Assembly (NCBI RefSeq): GCF_026672255.1
Contig: NZ_JAPOHA010000009.1
Location: 1-64,000 of the forward strand
DNA from: Caproiciproducens galactitolivorans
GTDB lineage: Bacteria > Bacillota > Clostridia > Oscillospirales > Acutalibacteraceae
DNA length: 64,000 bases
Direction of reading: 5' to 3'
The position numbers were made by a program, and so were the translations under genes. This document shows, piece by piece, positions 51,684 through 63,093 of this stretch (position 1 is its first letter; every line of letters starts with the position of its first letter). The notes below the pieces were generated by a model. The model did not search any database, had not been told where the DNA came from, and was given only the letters and a program-made list of their open reading frames with translations.

Positions 51684-52037
51684 ATGGAAAAATCTAAATT
51701 TGATATTATGACGAAAACCGCAAATCAAATCCGGTATTACCGGACGGCCGCGGGGTTAAGTCAAAAATCGCTGGCGGCCATGGCAGGCATGGACCCTGCT
51801 TTTTTGGGCCATATCGAACGATGCCTGAAATGCCCTACGGTAGATACGCTGAATAAAATTTCCACCGCATTGAACATTACCCTGTCCGAACTCCTTGATT
51901 TTGACCATCCGAAGCAGGAAACGAGAAGGGGGGAAGCGTTAAAGAAAATTACCGCTCTTCTGAATCAGCTTACGCCGGAGGAGGCGGATGATCTTGCGGA
52001 GATCGTTTTCAAAATCGTACAGTTCAAAAAGCATTAA
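51684..52037 (+). CDS. XRE-family regulator
   Basis: 117 aa. HTH domain at about 14-70 (IRYYRTAAGLSQKSLAAMAG; DPAFLGHIERCLKCPTVDTL), linker, then an acidic C-terminal helix (LNQLTPEEADDLAEIVFKIV). GAGGAGGGG precedes ATG 51684. Targets unknown. Divergent from the MCP gene. Confidence 0.9.
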   Translation: MEKSKFDIMTKTANQIRYYRTAAGLSQKSLAAMAGMDPAFLGHIERCLKCPTVDTLNKISTALNITLSELLDFDHPKQETRRGEALKKITALLNQLTPEEADDLAEIVFKIVQFKKH

Positions 52038-52038
52038 A

Positions 52039-52090
52039 AACAGGCTAAAGATAGTTACAAAGGTTTTCCTCTATAACACCTTAGCCTGTT
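52039..52090. terminator. Long hairpin between converging genes
   Basis: AACAGGCTAA (52039-52048) and TTAGCCTGTT (52081-52090) form a 10-bp perfect stem with an inner AGGT/ACCT pair. It lies between the XRE gene and the S1-domain gene and likely terminates both. Confidence 0.7.
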
Positions 52091-52094
52091 TGAA

Positions 52095-53024
52095 TCATTT
52101 CGATAGAAATTCCGTTGAAATTTCCTTTTCGCTGTCCGGAGGAGAGTATACGAACCGGTCGACCCGGTTCCCGCTGTAGAAATATTTCGGCGCCGCCGGA
52201 CGGTAGGAATAGTCGAATGTATCGATAATAACGAGTTTGACTTTCATTCTGGAAGAAATGATACTTTTAATGTAAACACTGGCCTGCTGGCCGGGGACAA
52301 CGTCCTCCTTTGCTTCCGCCAGTCCCGCCAGATTGGGCGACAGTTCAACAAAGATTCCGTAAGGCTCCACGGAACGAACGATTCCGGCGACCGTCTCGCC
52401 GGCTTTAAACATCGCTACGTTTTCCGCCCACGTGCCGAGCAGCTCCTTATGGCTTAACGTAATCCGTCCGTTTTCGATGGATTTAATGATGACTTTCACA
52501 TCCATTCCAACGGTAAAGCGTTCGCGGGGATGGTCGATGCGGGAAACGGAAATCGCATCGATCGGCAGCAGCGCAATAATTCCGCAGCCGATATCCGCAA
52601 AAGCGCCAAAGCTTTCCAGATGGGTAATCCTCGCGTTGATGATATCGCCCGGAGTCAGTTTCTTTACATATTCCGCCATGCATTTTTCCTGCGCGGCCCG
52701 CCGCGAAAGCAGCGCGGTTAAATGTCCTTCGGAATCCTTCTGGAAATTTGTTATCATAAAGCAAACCGGTCTGTTTACCCGAGAAATGATCGCGATGTCC
52801 CGCACGGTCCCCTCACGAATGCCTAAAGCCCCTTCGTCATGCGGGATGATTCCCTTCATGCAGCCTAAATCCACCAGCAAATTGTGCGAGCTGTCACAAA
52901 TCAGCGCACGTCCTTCCAAAATTTGTCCATCCCGGCAGGCATCGTTCAGCGCGGAAATATTTTGTAACGCCGCGCGATTTTCTGGTGTATCGATGATCCA
53001 ACCTTCCGGATAGTAATCAAACAT
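52095..53024 (-). CDS. S1 RNA-binding domain protein
   Basis: 309 aa from ATG 53024 (AAAGGAGGTAGG upstream; frame open to 53090). Two S1 OB folds: PGDIINARITHLESFGAFAD-type at about 140-210 and AGETVAGIVRSVEPYGIFVE at about 225-290; the N-terminal part (ICDSSHNLLVDLGCMKGIIP) may be a degenerate third. It resembles clostridial RpsA-like proteins rather than full ribosomal S1. Probably binds mRNA or ribosomes. Monocistronic. Confidence 0.85.
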   Translation of the reverse strand: MFDYYPEGWIIDTPENRAALQNISALNDACRDGQILEGRALICDSSHNLLVDLGCMKGIIPHDEGALGIREGTVRDIAIISRVNRPVCFMITNFQKDSEGHLTALLSRRAAQEKCMAEYVKKLTPGDIINARITHLESFGAFADIGCGIIALLPIDAISVSRIDHPRERFTVGMDVKVIIKSIENGRITLSHKELLGTWAENVAMFKAGETVAGIVRSVEPYGIFVELSPNLAGLAEAKEDVVPGQQASVYIKSIISSRMKVKLVIIDTFDYSYRPAAPKYFYSGNRVDRFVYSPPDSEKEISTEFLSK

Positions 53025-53188
53025 TTTCCTACCTCCTTTATGTGTCTGCTTATCTATATGCTTAAAAAAGTAAGGTAATACTAACCTCAATAATTATTAA
53101 ATTGTTAATTTAACCTCATGCAGCTTGAATATTATCCCGTATTATTATAAAATATAATTTATGTATGATGAGAGGAAGAGTTCAAAAT

Positions 53189-54070
53189 ATGCATAGAAGC
53201 AAACAAGTAATCGGCATGATTGCCCTCCTTGCAATGGCACTGAATTTCACCGCGTGTTCCGGCGGCAGCACCGCGAGCCAGGCATCTTCTTCGGCTTCTT
53301 CGGCCGTAAGCAGCGCGGCTTCCCAGGCTTCCGACGACGGCAGAATCCGCCCGGACGACGGCAAAAAATTAGGCTATCAGCTGGATAAGCCCGCCAATGG
53401 GGAAGAAATTGCGGTTCTAACCACCAATATGGGCGTGATAAAATTGCGCCTGTTCCCGCAGGCGGCCCCGAAAACGGTTGAAAATTTCAAAGGGCTGATT
53501 AAAAAGGGCTATTATAACGGAGTTACCTTCCACCGCGTGATCAACGATTTTATGATTCAGAGCGGCGACCCGAAAGGGGACGGCACCGGCGGCGAGAGCA
53601 TTTGGAACAAACCTTTCGCGGACGAATTCAATGCGAATTTAGTCAATATCCGCGGTTCGGTTTCCATGGCGAATGCCGGAAAGGATACGAACGGCAGCCA
53701 GTTCTTTATTAATCAGAGGGGGACAAAGGAAGCGATCGACTGGAATTCTTACCAGCAGGCTTTTGGTGTGTATAAGCAGTCTCCGGAGGCGTTTGTTCAG
53801 CAGTACGGTACCTATTGGCTCGATATGGATAAGGTGACGGACGCGTACAAGGATCTTTATAAAAAATACGGCGGAAACCCGAATCTCGACGGCGCATACA
53901 GCATTGTAGAAAAAGGACATACTGTTTTTGCGCAGGTGCTCGAGGGAATGGACGTTGTTGATAAAATTGCGGCTGTGCCCGTTGCAGAAAATGATCAGGG
54001 TGAAAAGAGCAAACCCGCTTCAAAAGTATCGATTCAAAAAGCAGAAATTGTTCCGTATAAATCGAAGTAG
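53189..54070 (+). CDS. Lipoprotein peptidyl-prolyl isomerase (cyclophilin)
   Basis: 293 aa from ATG 53189 (AGAGGAAG about 10 nt upstream; ATG 53165 also possible). Signal peptide MHRSKQVIGMIALLAMALNF then lipobox-like FTAC, so probably membrane-anchored outside the cell. After an Ala/Ser-rich linker comes a cyclophilin domain with FHRVINDFMIQSGDPKGDG and SQFFINQRG. Catalyses cis-trans isomerisation of prolyl bonds to aid folding of secreted proteins. An insertion near SYQQAFGVYKQSPEAFVQQY enlarges the domain. It is 26 nt before the next gene. Confidence 0.93.
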   Translation: MHRSKQVIGMIALLAMALNFTACSGGSTASQASSSASSAVSSAASQASDDGRIRPDDGKKLGYQLDKPANGEEIAVLTTNMGVIKLRLFPQAAPKTVENFKGLIKKGYYNGVTFHRVINDFMIQSGDPKGDGTGGESIWNKPFADEFNANLVNIRGSVSMANAGKDTNGSQFFINQRGTKEAIDWNSYQQAFGVYKQSPEAFVQQYGTYWLDMDKVTDAYKDLYKKYGGNPNLDGAYSIVEKGHTVFAQVLEGMDVVDKIAAVPVAENDQGEKSKPASKVSIQKAEIVPYKSK

Positions 54071-54096
54071 AATCGGCAGGAAATGGAGGATTTTTT

Positions 54097-54663
54097 ATGA
54101 ATCAGAACGATCCGGGTACAAACAGGGACCAGCAGGGGCAGCAGCCTTTTGACTATGAGGCGCATTACCGGCAGCAGAACCGGCAGTATCAGAGCCCGCC
54201 GCCCTACGGCGCGCAGTATCATCAGGACCCATGGCAGCAGCCGCCGATTCCGCCGAAACCGCCGGTTCGTCCGGCTTACAGCGCTTATGACGCGCCAGCC
54301 GACAATACAAAAGCTTTTTGTATCATGTCCTATATCAGCATTCTCTGGCTGGTAGGCCTTTTAGCGGACCGGTATAATCCCAAGGTTCGCTTTCATGTGA
54401 ATCAGGGGATTATTCTCACGATTTTCTATGTCGTTTTAAGGTTCCTGCTGATTTTTTTAAACGGGTTCGTCAACGCCATATTTGTTCTGCCTTTTTCCGG
54501 GGCGGTGATTATTCCCCATCTGGGTTCGGCTCTGAACAGCATGCTGACGCTGGCGGTGTGGGGGATTTACCTTTCTTTTATGATCATCGGCATTATGCAT
54601 GCGGTACACGATCGGGAAGAACCGCTGCCGATTATTGGTACATTGTTTCAAATAGTAAGATAA
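54097..54663 (+). CDS. DUF4870-like membrane protein
   Basis: 188 aa. The N-terminal 70 residues are Gln/Pro/Tyr-rich and disordered (QQGQQPFDYEAHYRQQNRQY). About three to four membrane segments follow (CIMSYISILWLVGLLA; GIILTIFYVVLRFLLIFL; LTLAVWGIYLSFMIIGIMHA), with VRFHVNQGI between them, a DUF4870 hallmark. Function unknown. GGAGG precedes ATG 54097. Likely co-transcribed with the cyclophilin gene. Confidence 0.75.
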   Translation: MNQNDPGTNRDQQGQQPFDYEAHYRQQNRQYQSPPPYGAQYHQDPWQQPPIPPKPPVRPAYSAYDAPADNTKAFCIMSYISILWLVGLLADRYNPKVRFHVNQGIILTIFYVVLRFLLIFLNGFVNAIFVLPFSGAVIIPHLGSALNSMLTLAVWGIYLSFMIIGIMHAVHDREEPLPIIGTLFQIVR

Positions 54664-56379
<1,716 letters not shown>

Positions 56380-56390
56380 GAGAATTGATT

Positions 56391-56421
56391 AAAGGGCCTC
56401 CGGCTTTGCCGGAGGCCCTTT
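56391..56421. terminator. pyrG terminator
   Basis: AAAGGGCCTCCGGC-TTT-GCCGGAGGCCCTTT, a 14-bp perfect stem. Confidence 0.93.
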
Positions 56422-56463
56422 AAAATGCATCTTGTCCATTACGGAATGAAGCGAAAGCAAAGT

Positions 56464-56494
56464 GAAAGCCAGCACCGAAAAGGCGCTGGCTTTC
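56464..56494 (-). terminator. Terminator of the DUF2207 gene
   Basis: GAAAGCCAGC (56464-56473) pairs with GCTGGCTTTC (56485-56494). It lies between two converging genes; T-rich on the minus strand after the stem. Confidence 0.75.
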
Positions 56495-56554
56495 TTTGCT
56501 TTTATGCGGGTTGTGCTGCCACCTCTTTCAAGAGCGGTCATGCTCTTTTAGGAG

Positions 56555-58519
56555 TTACCGGACGCCGCCGCCCCCGCCTGCGCCGAAGCCGCCGCCGCCT
56601 CCTCCAAAACCACCGCCGCCAAATCCTCCGCCTCCGAAACCACCGCCGAAGCCTCCGCTTCCGGATTCCGGGGGATGCGCAAGTCTTGTCGCGGAAGTAC
56701 TGATATTGCTGATCGTGGTGCCGAGGTAAGAGCCAAAGTCGTTGCCGATGTGGCTGAATCCGCCCATGCCGACCGAACGGCCAAACATGTAGTAAAGATA
56801 ACTTGTGCCGAAGTTGGTGTTGAGATAGGCGTCATCGTTCAACTGAGGATAGACCATCTTCAGTTCCTCGCAGACTTTTTTCGAAATTCCCATCATTGTC
56901 GCGTAGACCAGATATTCTTCCCACAGGGCAAGCTCCGGAACGCCGTATTCCGTCATGCGCGAAAATTCGAGCATGTATTTTCTAAGGCCCTGCCAAACGG
57001 CATAATCGTATTCGCCCTTCTGACTGAGGCGGGATTTCCCTTTGGAGGCGATCAGCAGAAGCACACTGAAAATCAGGATGCCGATCGGCAGGTAAAGCAG
57101 CCATGCCTGTGTGATGGCCAGTAAAAAGATCGCTCCCGCAATGCCGAAAATTCCTCCGGCTGTACAGGCCGTTAAATAACCGGGATGGTGCTCATAATAT
57201 CCCCGTCCGGCGATTTCCCTTTTGGTCTGTAACAGGAAATCCTGAATGCTGGAGTCAATATACTGATTATGCGTCTTTGCATATGACTCGAATTGACGCA
57301 TGGTAAAGCTGCCGCCGGTTTCCGATGCGACGGTGGATATCATATCGTAGAAGACCTGTTCGCTCATTGTAAGCGGAACATTTTTCGCATCACCCGTAAT
57401 TTCAACTGAAAACTTTTTATTTTCAGTTGCAAAAAACCGGACATAGCCTTTCCGCGCGAGATTCATTAGCGTAGCGCTGAAAACCCGTCCCTGCACCCGG
57501 TCGGTTATGCCGCCGCTATAGAAATAGAACAGATTTGCGGCGCCGCCCGGCGAGCTGTCTTCCGGTATCTCCCGCGTGTATTCGGGGGCGTTCGTTTTAT
57601 AGGGTTTTGTTTTCTTTTTAATCCATAGGAAAAGCAGAATGCCTGCTACTACAAGCACTGCACCCGATACGGCGTCCACAATGCCTACGATGAATTCCAG
57701 TTTCTGCTTTTGCGCCCACTGGGCTGCCCAGTCGTTTTCTTCTTTTTTAATCTTTTCAAAGGTTTTCGAAGCAAATTTTTTATTGGAATCCGGGAATAAG
57801 GAAACAGGCATGCAGACGCGCGTTTCCACCAAGGTGTTTGGCGGGATTTTACTCGCCGTAAAGGTAATCCGATTTGCCGAGACCGTCAGATTGCTCTGCG
57901 CCGTGCAATGCAGCCAGGCCATCACCGAACCTTGCTTCGCAGCGGATGGAAACGTAACCGACCCGTGCATTTCGGTGATCGGCAATCCAAAATTCTCCCC
58001 GACAAATGCATTGTACAATACGGAAGTGTCCTGATAAACACCGACGATATTTTTTATCGTATAGGAAATCCGGAAATTGCGTATTCCGCTGCCGATCTCA
58101 GGCATAAACCAGCCGATTTCCGTTTTCTCCGCGGAAGGATAAAGATAACAGACATTCTCGAATCCCATTCCCGCTGCGGCTTCCGGGTCAATATTGTCAC
58201 GGAACGTATACGCTGTTTTGTTGTCCATGTCGTATACGGACAGGTCGGTTATGCGAATGCTGCTGCCGGTATCAACAGGAAATATTTTATAGAGATTCGA
58301 ATAGGGCTTTCCGCGGTCTTCCAGGTTGACACACCAGGTTTCCGTTACCCGCAGGTCTCCGTTTGCAGAAAGCTGCGAAGCAACGTCCAGCTTTTCCAGC
58401 GTCTGTTTGGAATCGGATTTGTAGCTGTCCGCGCAGCCACTCAGTGTGAAAAGAATAAGCATTACGGCAAGAACGGCCGCGGCAACCCTTTTCAGTGATT
58501 TCCTACATAGTTTACCCAT
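56555..58519 (-). CDS. DUF2207 lipoprotein with Gly-rich tail
   Basis: 654 aa. Signal peptide (VAAAVLAVMLILFTL) and lipobox LSGC near residue 28 predict a lipoprotein. An extracellular DUF2207 domain follows (SANGDLRVTETWCVNLEDRG; GENFGLPITEMHGSV), a membrane segment at about 275-295, a cytosolic part, two more membrane segments (about 455-490) and a tail of repeated GGGGFGG units. DUF2207 proteins commonly pair with LemA, as here (17 nt apart). Function unknown, likely envelope-related. GGAGG precedes ATG 58519. Pro-rich frames on the other strand are shadows of the Gly tail. Confidence 0.88.
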   Translation of the reverse strand: MGKLCRKSLKRVAAAVLAVMLILFTLSGCADSYKSDSKQTLEKLDVASQLSANGDLRVTETWCVNLEDRGKPYSNLYKIFPVDTGSSIRITDLSVYDMDNKTAYTFRDNIDPEAAAGMGFENVCYLYPSAEKTEIGWFMPEIGSGIRNFRISYTIKNIVGVYQDTSVLYNAFVGENFGLPITEMHGSVTFPSAAKQGSVMAWLHCTAQSNLTVSANRITFTASKIPPNTLVETRVCMPVSLFPDSNKKFASKTFEKIKKEENDWAAQWAQKQKLEFIVGIVDAVSGAVLVVAGILLFLWIKKKTKPYKTNAPEYTREIPEDSSPGGAANLFYFYSGGITDRVQGRVFSATLMNLARKGYVRFFATENKKFSVEITGDAKNVPLTMSEQVFYDMISTVASETGGSFTMRQFESYAKTHNQYIDSSIQDFLLQTKREIAGRGYYEHHPGYLTACTAGGIFGIAGAIFLLAITQAWLLYLPIGILIFSVLLLIASKGKSRLSQKGEYDYAVWQGLRKYMLEFSRMTEYGVPELALWEEYLVYATMMGISKKVCEELKMVYPQLNDDAYLNTNFGTSYLYYMFGRSVGMGGFSHIGNDFGSYLGTTISNISTSATRLAHPPESGSGGFGGGFGGGGFGGGGFGGGGGGFGAGGGGGVR

Positions 58520-58536
58520 TTTTTCCTCCAGAGGGA

Positions 58537-59091
58537 TTAAAATTTAACCTGCGGTACCGCTTTGTCTGCTTCTGCAATCTCAAAGTATTTTTTCCGGCCA
58601 AAGTGGAACATGGAAGCGATGAGATTTGACGGGAAATGCAGGACATATTCATTGTATTTCATAGCCGTATCGTTGTAAAACTGACGGGCCATGGCAATTT
58701 TCGTTTCAATATCTTTTAACTGTGCCTGTAAATCGAGAAAATTCTGATTGGCTTTTAAATCCGGGTACTGTTCCGCGGTTGCGAACAAATTGACAATCGC
58801 GCGGGAAAGCTTTGCGTTATTTTCCATTGCTTCCTCCGGCGTTTTTGCACTCATTGCCGCTCCGCGCCATTTCGTTACTTCCTCAAGCGTTGTTTTTTCA
58901 TGCGCCGCATAGCCTTTGACCGTTTCGACTAAATTCGGAATCAGGTCGAACCGTTTTTTAAGCTGTACATCCACCTGCGCCCATCCGTTGTCCACCCGGA
59001 CAGAAAAGGAAACCAGCCGGTTATACATGCTGACGCCCCAGACGAGCAAAAGCAGGATGAGAACAATTATACCGATTGTGATTGGATTCAT
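58537..59091 (-). CDS. LemA family protein
   Basis: 184 aa from ATG 59091 (AAGGAGG about 8 nt upstream). One N-terminal membrane segment (NPITIGIIVLILLLLVWGVS), then helical coiled-coil bundles with the family signature RVDNGWAQVDVQLKKRFDLI and KYNEYVLHFPSNLIA. Usually membrane-bound with a cytosolic or external helical domain; physiological role unknown. Forms a two-gene operon with the DUF2207 gene. Confidence 0.95.
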   Translation of the reverse strand: MNPITIGIIVLILLLLVWGVSMYNRLVSFSVRVDNGWAQVDVQLKKRFDLIPNLVETVKGYAAHEKTTLEEVTKWRGAAMSAKTPEEAMENNAKLSRAIVNLFATAEQYPDLKANQNFLDLQAQLKDIETKIAMARQFYNDTAMKYNEYVLHFPSNLIASMFHFGRKKYFEIAEADKAVPQVKF

Positions 59092-59182
59092 AAATGGATA
59101 CCTCCTTATAATTATGAACATAGTACCATAATTTTATGAAAATGAAAAGATAAGAAAGAAAGCAATTTCTGCCGGAACAAAA

Positions 59183-59209
59183 AAGGGAGGGACATTTCGT
59201 CCTTCCCTT
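59183..59209 (-). terminator. Terminator of the acn-icd-rex operon
   Basis: AAGGGAGGGAC (59183-59193) pairs with GTCCTTCCCTT (59199-59209), one mismatch; T6 on the minus strand. Confidence 0.88.
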
Positions 59210-59215
59210 CCGTAT

Positions 59216-59857
59216 TTATTTGTCGTTCGGATTGGAAATCCGGTAGCAAAGGGTCATCAGGCTGTCGTTCAGGTGCACATTTTCAACGACGGTATCTTCA
59301 TACCGCATGGAGATATCGTAGTGACTGAAGTTCCAGAAATTGCGGACACCCATGCCGTAAAGACGCTCGATGATCGACTGTACGCCCTCGCGCGGGATGC
59401 AGAGGATCGCCATGACGGGTTTTTCCTTCTCGCAAAAATTTTCCAGTTCCGTTGTGTCTATCACGATATGCCCGTTGATTCGGGTTCCTGTTTTGCTGGG
59501 GGAACTGTCGAAAATGCCGATCAGGTCAAAACCTTCGTCTTCAAACTGCATATGGGATGCGATCGCCCTTCCGAGGTTGCCGGCGCCGATCAGAATGGTT
59601 TTGTACCGGCTGGAAAGCCCGAGAATATTTCCGATTTCATCACAGAGCTGGTCGACGATGTAGCCGTAGCCCTGCTGGCCGAAACCACCGAAGCAGTTCA
59701 GATCCTGACGGATCTGGGAAGCGGTGAGCCCCAGTTTTACGGACAATTCGGTAGAAGAAATCCTGGTAACTCCTTTGTCCTTCAAATGCGTTAAAAAACG
59801 ATAATACCGCGGCAATCTTCTGATTACCGACATCGAAATATTTTCACGTCTTGGCAT
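59216..59857 (-). CDS. rex: Redox-sensing repressor Rex
   Basis: 213 aa. N-terminal winged helix (ISSTELSVKLGLTASQIRQD, then LNCFGGFGQQGYGY) and a Rossmann NAD(H)-binding domain (LIGAGNLGRAIASHM). Rex binds its operators when NADH is low and releases them when NADH/NAD+ rises. It controls fermentative and hydrogenase genes in clostridia. It lies 28 nt after icd and ends the acn-icd-rex operon, whose promoter carries a Rex-like site, suggesting autoregulation. Confidence 0.97.
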   Translation of the reverse strand: MPRRENISMSVIRRLPRYYRFLTHLKDKGVTRISSTELSVKLGLTASQIRQDLNCFGGFGQQGYGYIVDQLCDEIGNILGLSSRYKTILIGAGNLGRAIASHMQFEDEGFDLIGIFDSSPSKTGTRINGHIVIDTTELENFCEKEKPVMAILCIPREGVQSIIERLYGMGVRNFWNFSHYDISMRYEDTVVENVHLNDSLMTLCYRISNPNDK

Positions 59858-59885
59858 ACGTTATCCTCCGTTGTGCTGTATCAAA

Positions 59886-61094
59886 TTATAAAAGCTTTAT
59901 AAGGTTTTTATTGATTTCCTTTAAAAACGTTTCGGTATCTACCGTCGTCTTGTTAGGCAGCGTTGAAAGGCCGGCAAGGTCGCCGGTCATGATACCATTT
60001 TCAATTGTCTGAACAGAGGCCGTTTCCAGCTTTTCCGCAAAGCGGACAAGCTCCGGAAGCTGATCAAGCTCGCCGCGCTTTTTCAGCGCGCCGGTCCAGG
60101 CAAAAAGGGTTGCCATTGAATTTGTGGATGTTTTTTCACCCTTTAAATGTTTGTAATAGTGGCGCTGAACGGTCCCGTGCGCCGCTTCATATTCGTAAAC
60201 CCCGTCGGGGGAAACAAGCACGCTTGTCATCATGGCGAGGCTTCCGAATGCGGTTGCAACCATGTCGCTCATGACGTCGCCGTCATAGTTCTTGCAGGCC
60301 CAGATGTAACCGCCTTCCGAACGAATGACGCGGGCGACTGCGTCGTCGATTAAAGTATAGAAATACGTAATACCGGCTTTTTCAAATTTTGATTTAAACT
60401 CCGCTTCGTACAGATCATTGAAAATATCCTTAAAACGATGATCGTATTTTTTGGAAATCGTATCTTTCGTAGAAAACCACAAGTCTTGCTTTGTGCTGAG
60501 CGCAAACTGGAAGCAGGCCTTTGCAAAGCTTTCGATGCTTTTGTCTATATTATGCAGTCCCTGAAGAATACCGGCTGTCTTAAAATCGTGAATCAGCGCG
60601 CGCTCCTCGGAGCCGTCCTCTTTTGTAACGACCAGCTCCGCCTTTGCTCCGGCGGGAACCGTCATTTCCACGTTGCGGTAAACATCGCCGTAAGCGTGGC
60701 GCGCGATGGTAATCGGCTTTTTCCAGTTGCTTACGAGCGGTTCGATTCCTTTTACGACAATCGGGGCGCGGAACACAGTGCCGTCCAGAATGGCGCGGAT
60801 CGTGCCGTTCGGTGATTTCCACATTTCTTTTAGGTTGTATTCTTTTACCCGGTCCGCGTTCGGCGTGATGGTCGCGCATTTCACGGCAACGCCGTATTTT
60901 TTTGTGGCGGCTGCCGAATCATAAGTAACCTTGTCGTCTGTTGCATCGCGGTTTTCTAAGCCTAAATCGTAATATTCCGTTTTCAGATCAACATAGGGAA
61001 CGATCAAAATATCTTTGATCATCTTCCAGATGATTCTGGTCATTTCGTCGCCGTCCATTTCGACCAGCGGCGTTTTCATTTTGATTTTATCCAT
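59886..61094 (-). CDS. icd: NADP-dependent isocitrate dehydrogenase
   Basis: 402 aa, of the eukaryote-like type ([11 protein letters not shown] at the start; substrate and metal sites in [20 protein letters not shown] and [21 protein letters not shown] region [12 protein letters not shown]). Oxidises isocitrate to 2-oxoglutarate with NADPH formation. Together with aconitase it forms the oxidative branch towards glutamate. It is 37 nt after acn and 28 nt before rex. Confidence 0.96.
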   Translation of the reverse strand: MDKIKMKTPLVEMDGDEMTRIIWKMIKDILIVPYVDLKTEYYDLGLENRDATDDKVTYDSAAATKKYGVAVKCATITPNADRVKEYNLKEMWKSPNGTIRAILDGTVFRAPIVVKGIEPLVSNWKKPITIARHAYGDVYRNVEMTVPAGAKAELVVTKEDGSEERALIHDFKTAGILQGLHNIDKSIESFAKACFQFALSTKQDLWFSTKDTISKKYDHRFKDIFNDLYEAEFKSKFEKAGITYFYTLIDDAVARVIRSEGGYIWACKNYDGDVMSDMVATAFGSLAMMTSVLVSPDGVYEYEAAHGTVQRHYYKHLKGEKTSTNSMATLFAWTGALKKRGELDQLPELVRFAEKLETASVQTIENGIMTGDLAGLSTLPNKTTVDTETFLKEINKNLIKLL

Positions 61095-61131
61095 CTATCC
61101 GTAATCCTCCGCCTCTTTTAAGATTGGGGTT

Positions 61132-63069
61132 TTATTTTCCGCTGTTCTCGCGGGTGTAGTTTAACAGACCGCCAGCAAGAACCATTTTGCGCTGGCGTTC
61201 GCTCAGTACAGCTTCGGCTTCGAAAGTAGTACCCTTCGTTAGGTTCTTTACGAGAACCGCTGTTCCGTTTTCGATTTCCGTGCGGATGTTGGGCAGCTCC
61301 AGCTCGTCCATCTGGTCGATGGTATCATAATCCTTTTCATTTTTAAACATCAGGGGAATAATGCCTGCGTTTGCAAGGTTTGCACAGTGAATCCGCGCAA
61401 AGCTTTTCACAATGACGGCCTTGATTCCGAGGTACAGCGGTACCAGCGCGGCATGTTCGCGGGAAGAACCCTGTCCGTAGTTCGCGCCGCCGATGATGAT
61501 GCCTTTTCCGTTTTGTCTGCACCGTTCGGGGAATTCCTTATCGCACACGCCGAAGCAGAAATTCGAAAGGTAGGGGATATTAGAACGGTACGGAAGAATC
61601 TTGGAACCGGCCGGCATAATGTGGTCGGTCGTGATGTTGTCGCCGACCTTTAGGAGGGCTTTTGCCTCAATGCTTTGCGGAAGCGCCGCGGTGGCGGGGA
61701 ATTCTTTAATATTCGGCCCGCGGAGGATTTCAACGTCCTTCGCTTCGCTCTCGTCGGCAGGCGGAACGATCAGGTTATCGTTTATGTAAAAATGCGCGGG
61801 CATTTCTACGGGGTTTTCTTTTCCTAATGTACGCGCGTCGGTCAGTACGCCGGTAATGGCGGAAGCCGCGGCGGTTTCCGGACTCACCAGATAAATCTGC
61901 GCGTCCGCCGTACCGGAACGGCCTTCGAAATTACGGTTGAACGTACGAAGGGAAATACCGGCCGTGTTCGGGGATTGTCCCATTCCGATGCAGGGGCCGC
62001 AGGCGCATTCCAGAATGCGCGCACCGGCGGAGATCAGGTCGGCGAGGGCGCCGTTCTGCGCAAGCATGGTGTAAACCTGCTTGGAACCGGGCGCAATCGC
62101 AAGACTGACGTTCGGGTTTACGGTTTTCCCTTTCAGAATGGAAGCAACACGCATCAGATCGCGGTAGGATGAATTTGTGCAGGAGCCGATGCATACCTGG
62201 TCGACTTTCATTTTGCCGATTTCCCCGACTTTTTTCACTTTGTCGGGGCTGTGCGGGCAAGCCGCCATCGGGGCGAGTTCGGACAGGTTGATCGTAAGGA
62301 CTTCATCGTAAACGGCGTCGGCGTCTGGTTTCAGTTCGATCCAGTCCTGTTCCCGGCCCTGCGCTTTCAAAAATTCTTTTGTAATTTCATCGGAAGGGAA
62401 GATGGAAGTTGTTGCGCCGAGCTCCGCGCCCATGTTTGTAATGGTTGCGCGCTCCGGAACGCTTAAAGTGGAGACGCCTTCGCCGCCGTACTCCACAACT
62501 TTTCCCACGCCGCCTTTAACGGTTAAAATCCGGAGAACCTCTAAAATGATATCCTTTGCGGAAACCCAAGGGGAAAGTTTTCCGGTCAGATTAATCCGGA
62601 GCATTTTCGGCATAGTAATGTAATACGCGCCGCCGCCCATGGCGACCGCAACGTCAAGACCGCCCGCGCCCATGGCGAGCATTCCGATGCCGCCGCCAGT
62701 CGGCGTATGGCTGTCGGAGCCGATCAAGGTTTTACCCGGGATGCCGAACCGTTCCAGATGAACCTGATGGCAGATGCCGTTGCCCGGTCTCGAAAAATAA
62801 ATTCCGTGTTTTTTCGCAACGGATTGTATAAACCGATGATCGTCGGCATTTTCAAAGCCGGTCTGAAGGGTATTGTGGTCGATATAGGCCACGGAACGTT
62901 CTGTTTTTACACGGGGGACACCCATGGCTTCAAACTCCAGGTAAGCCACCGTTCCGGTGGCGTCCTGCGTCAGAGTCTGATCTATTTTTAAACCGATTTC
63001 ACTGCCTGCTGTCATTTCTCCGCTCAAAAGGTGCGACTGAATGATTTTCTGTGCTAGTGTCAGGCCCAT
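61132..63069 (-). CDS. acn: Aconitate hydratase
   Basis: 645 aa from ATG 63069 (GGGAGGAAC upstream; frame open to 63087). [4Fe-4S] cluster Cys are in VCIGSCTNSSYRDL and ECACGPCIGMGQSP. Substrate regions GSDSHTPTGGGIGM and GGANYGQGSSREHAAL are present. It isomerises citrate to isocitrate. It is one subfamily length shorter than AcnA (about 890 aa) and fits the 640-650 aa clostridial/mitochondrial-like class. First gene of acn-icd-rex. Its cluster links it to the isc operon. Confidence 0.95.
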   Translation of the reverse strand: MGLTLAQKIIQSHLLSGEMTAGSEIGLKIDQTLTQDATGTVAYLEFEAMGVPRVKTERSVAYIDHNTLQTGFENADDHRFIQSVAKKHGIYFSRPGNGICHQVHLERFGIPGKTLIGSDSHTPTGGGIGMLAMGAGGLDVAVAMGGGAYYITMPKMLRINLTGKLSPWVSAKDIILEVLRILTVKGGVGKVVEYGGEGVSTLSVPERATITNMGAELGATTSIFPSDEITKEFLKAQGREQDWIELKPDADAVYDEVLTINLSELAPMAACPHSPDKVKKVGEIGKMKVDQVCIGSCTNSSYRDLMRVASILKGKTVNPNVSLAIAPGSKQVYTMLAQNGALADLISAGARILECACGPCIGMGQSPNTAGISLRTFNRNFEGRSGTADAQIYLVSPETAAASAITGVLTDARTLGKENPVEMPAHFYINDNLIVPPADESEAKDVEILRGPNIKEFPATAALPQSIEAKALLKVGDNITTDHIMPAGSKILPYRSNIPYLSNFCFGVCDKEFPERCRQNGKGIIIGGANYGQGSSREHAALVPLYLGIKAVIVKSFARIHCANLANAGIIPLMFKNEKDYDTIDQMDELELPNIRTEIENGTAVLVKNLTKGTTFEAEAVLSERQRKMVLAGGLLNYTRENSGK

Positions 63070-63093
63070 TATCCTAGTTCCTCCCAATCTATT

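Noticed and set aside
56425-56729. Pro-rich plus-strand frames
   Set aside because: They are the reverse of the Gly-rich tail of the DUF2207 gene and carry no RBS.
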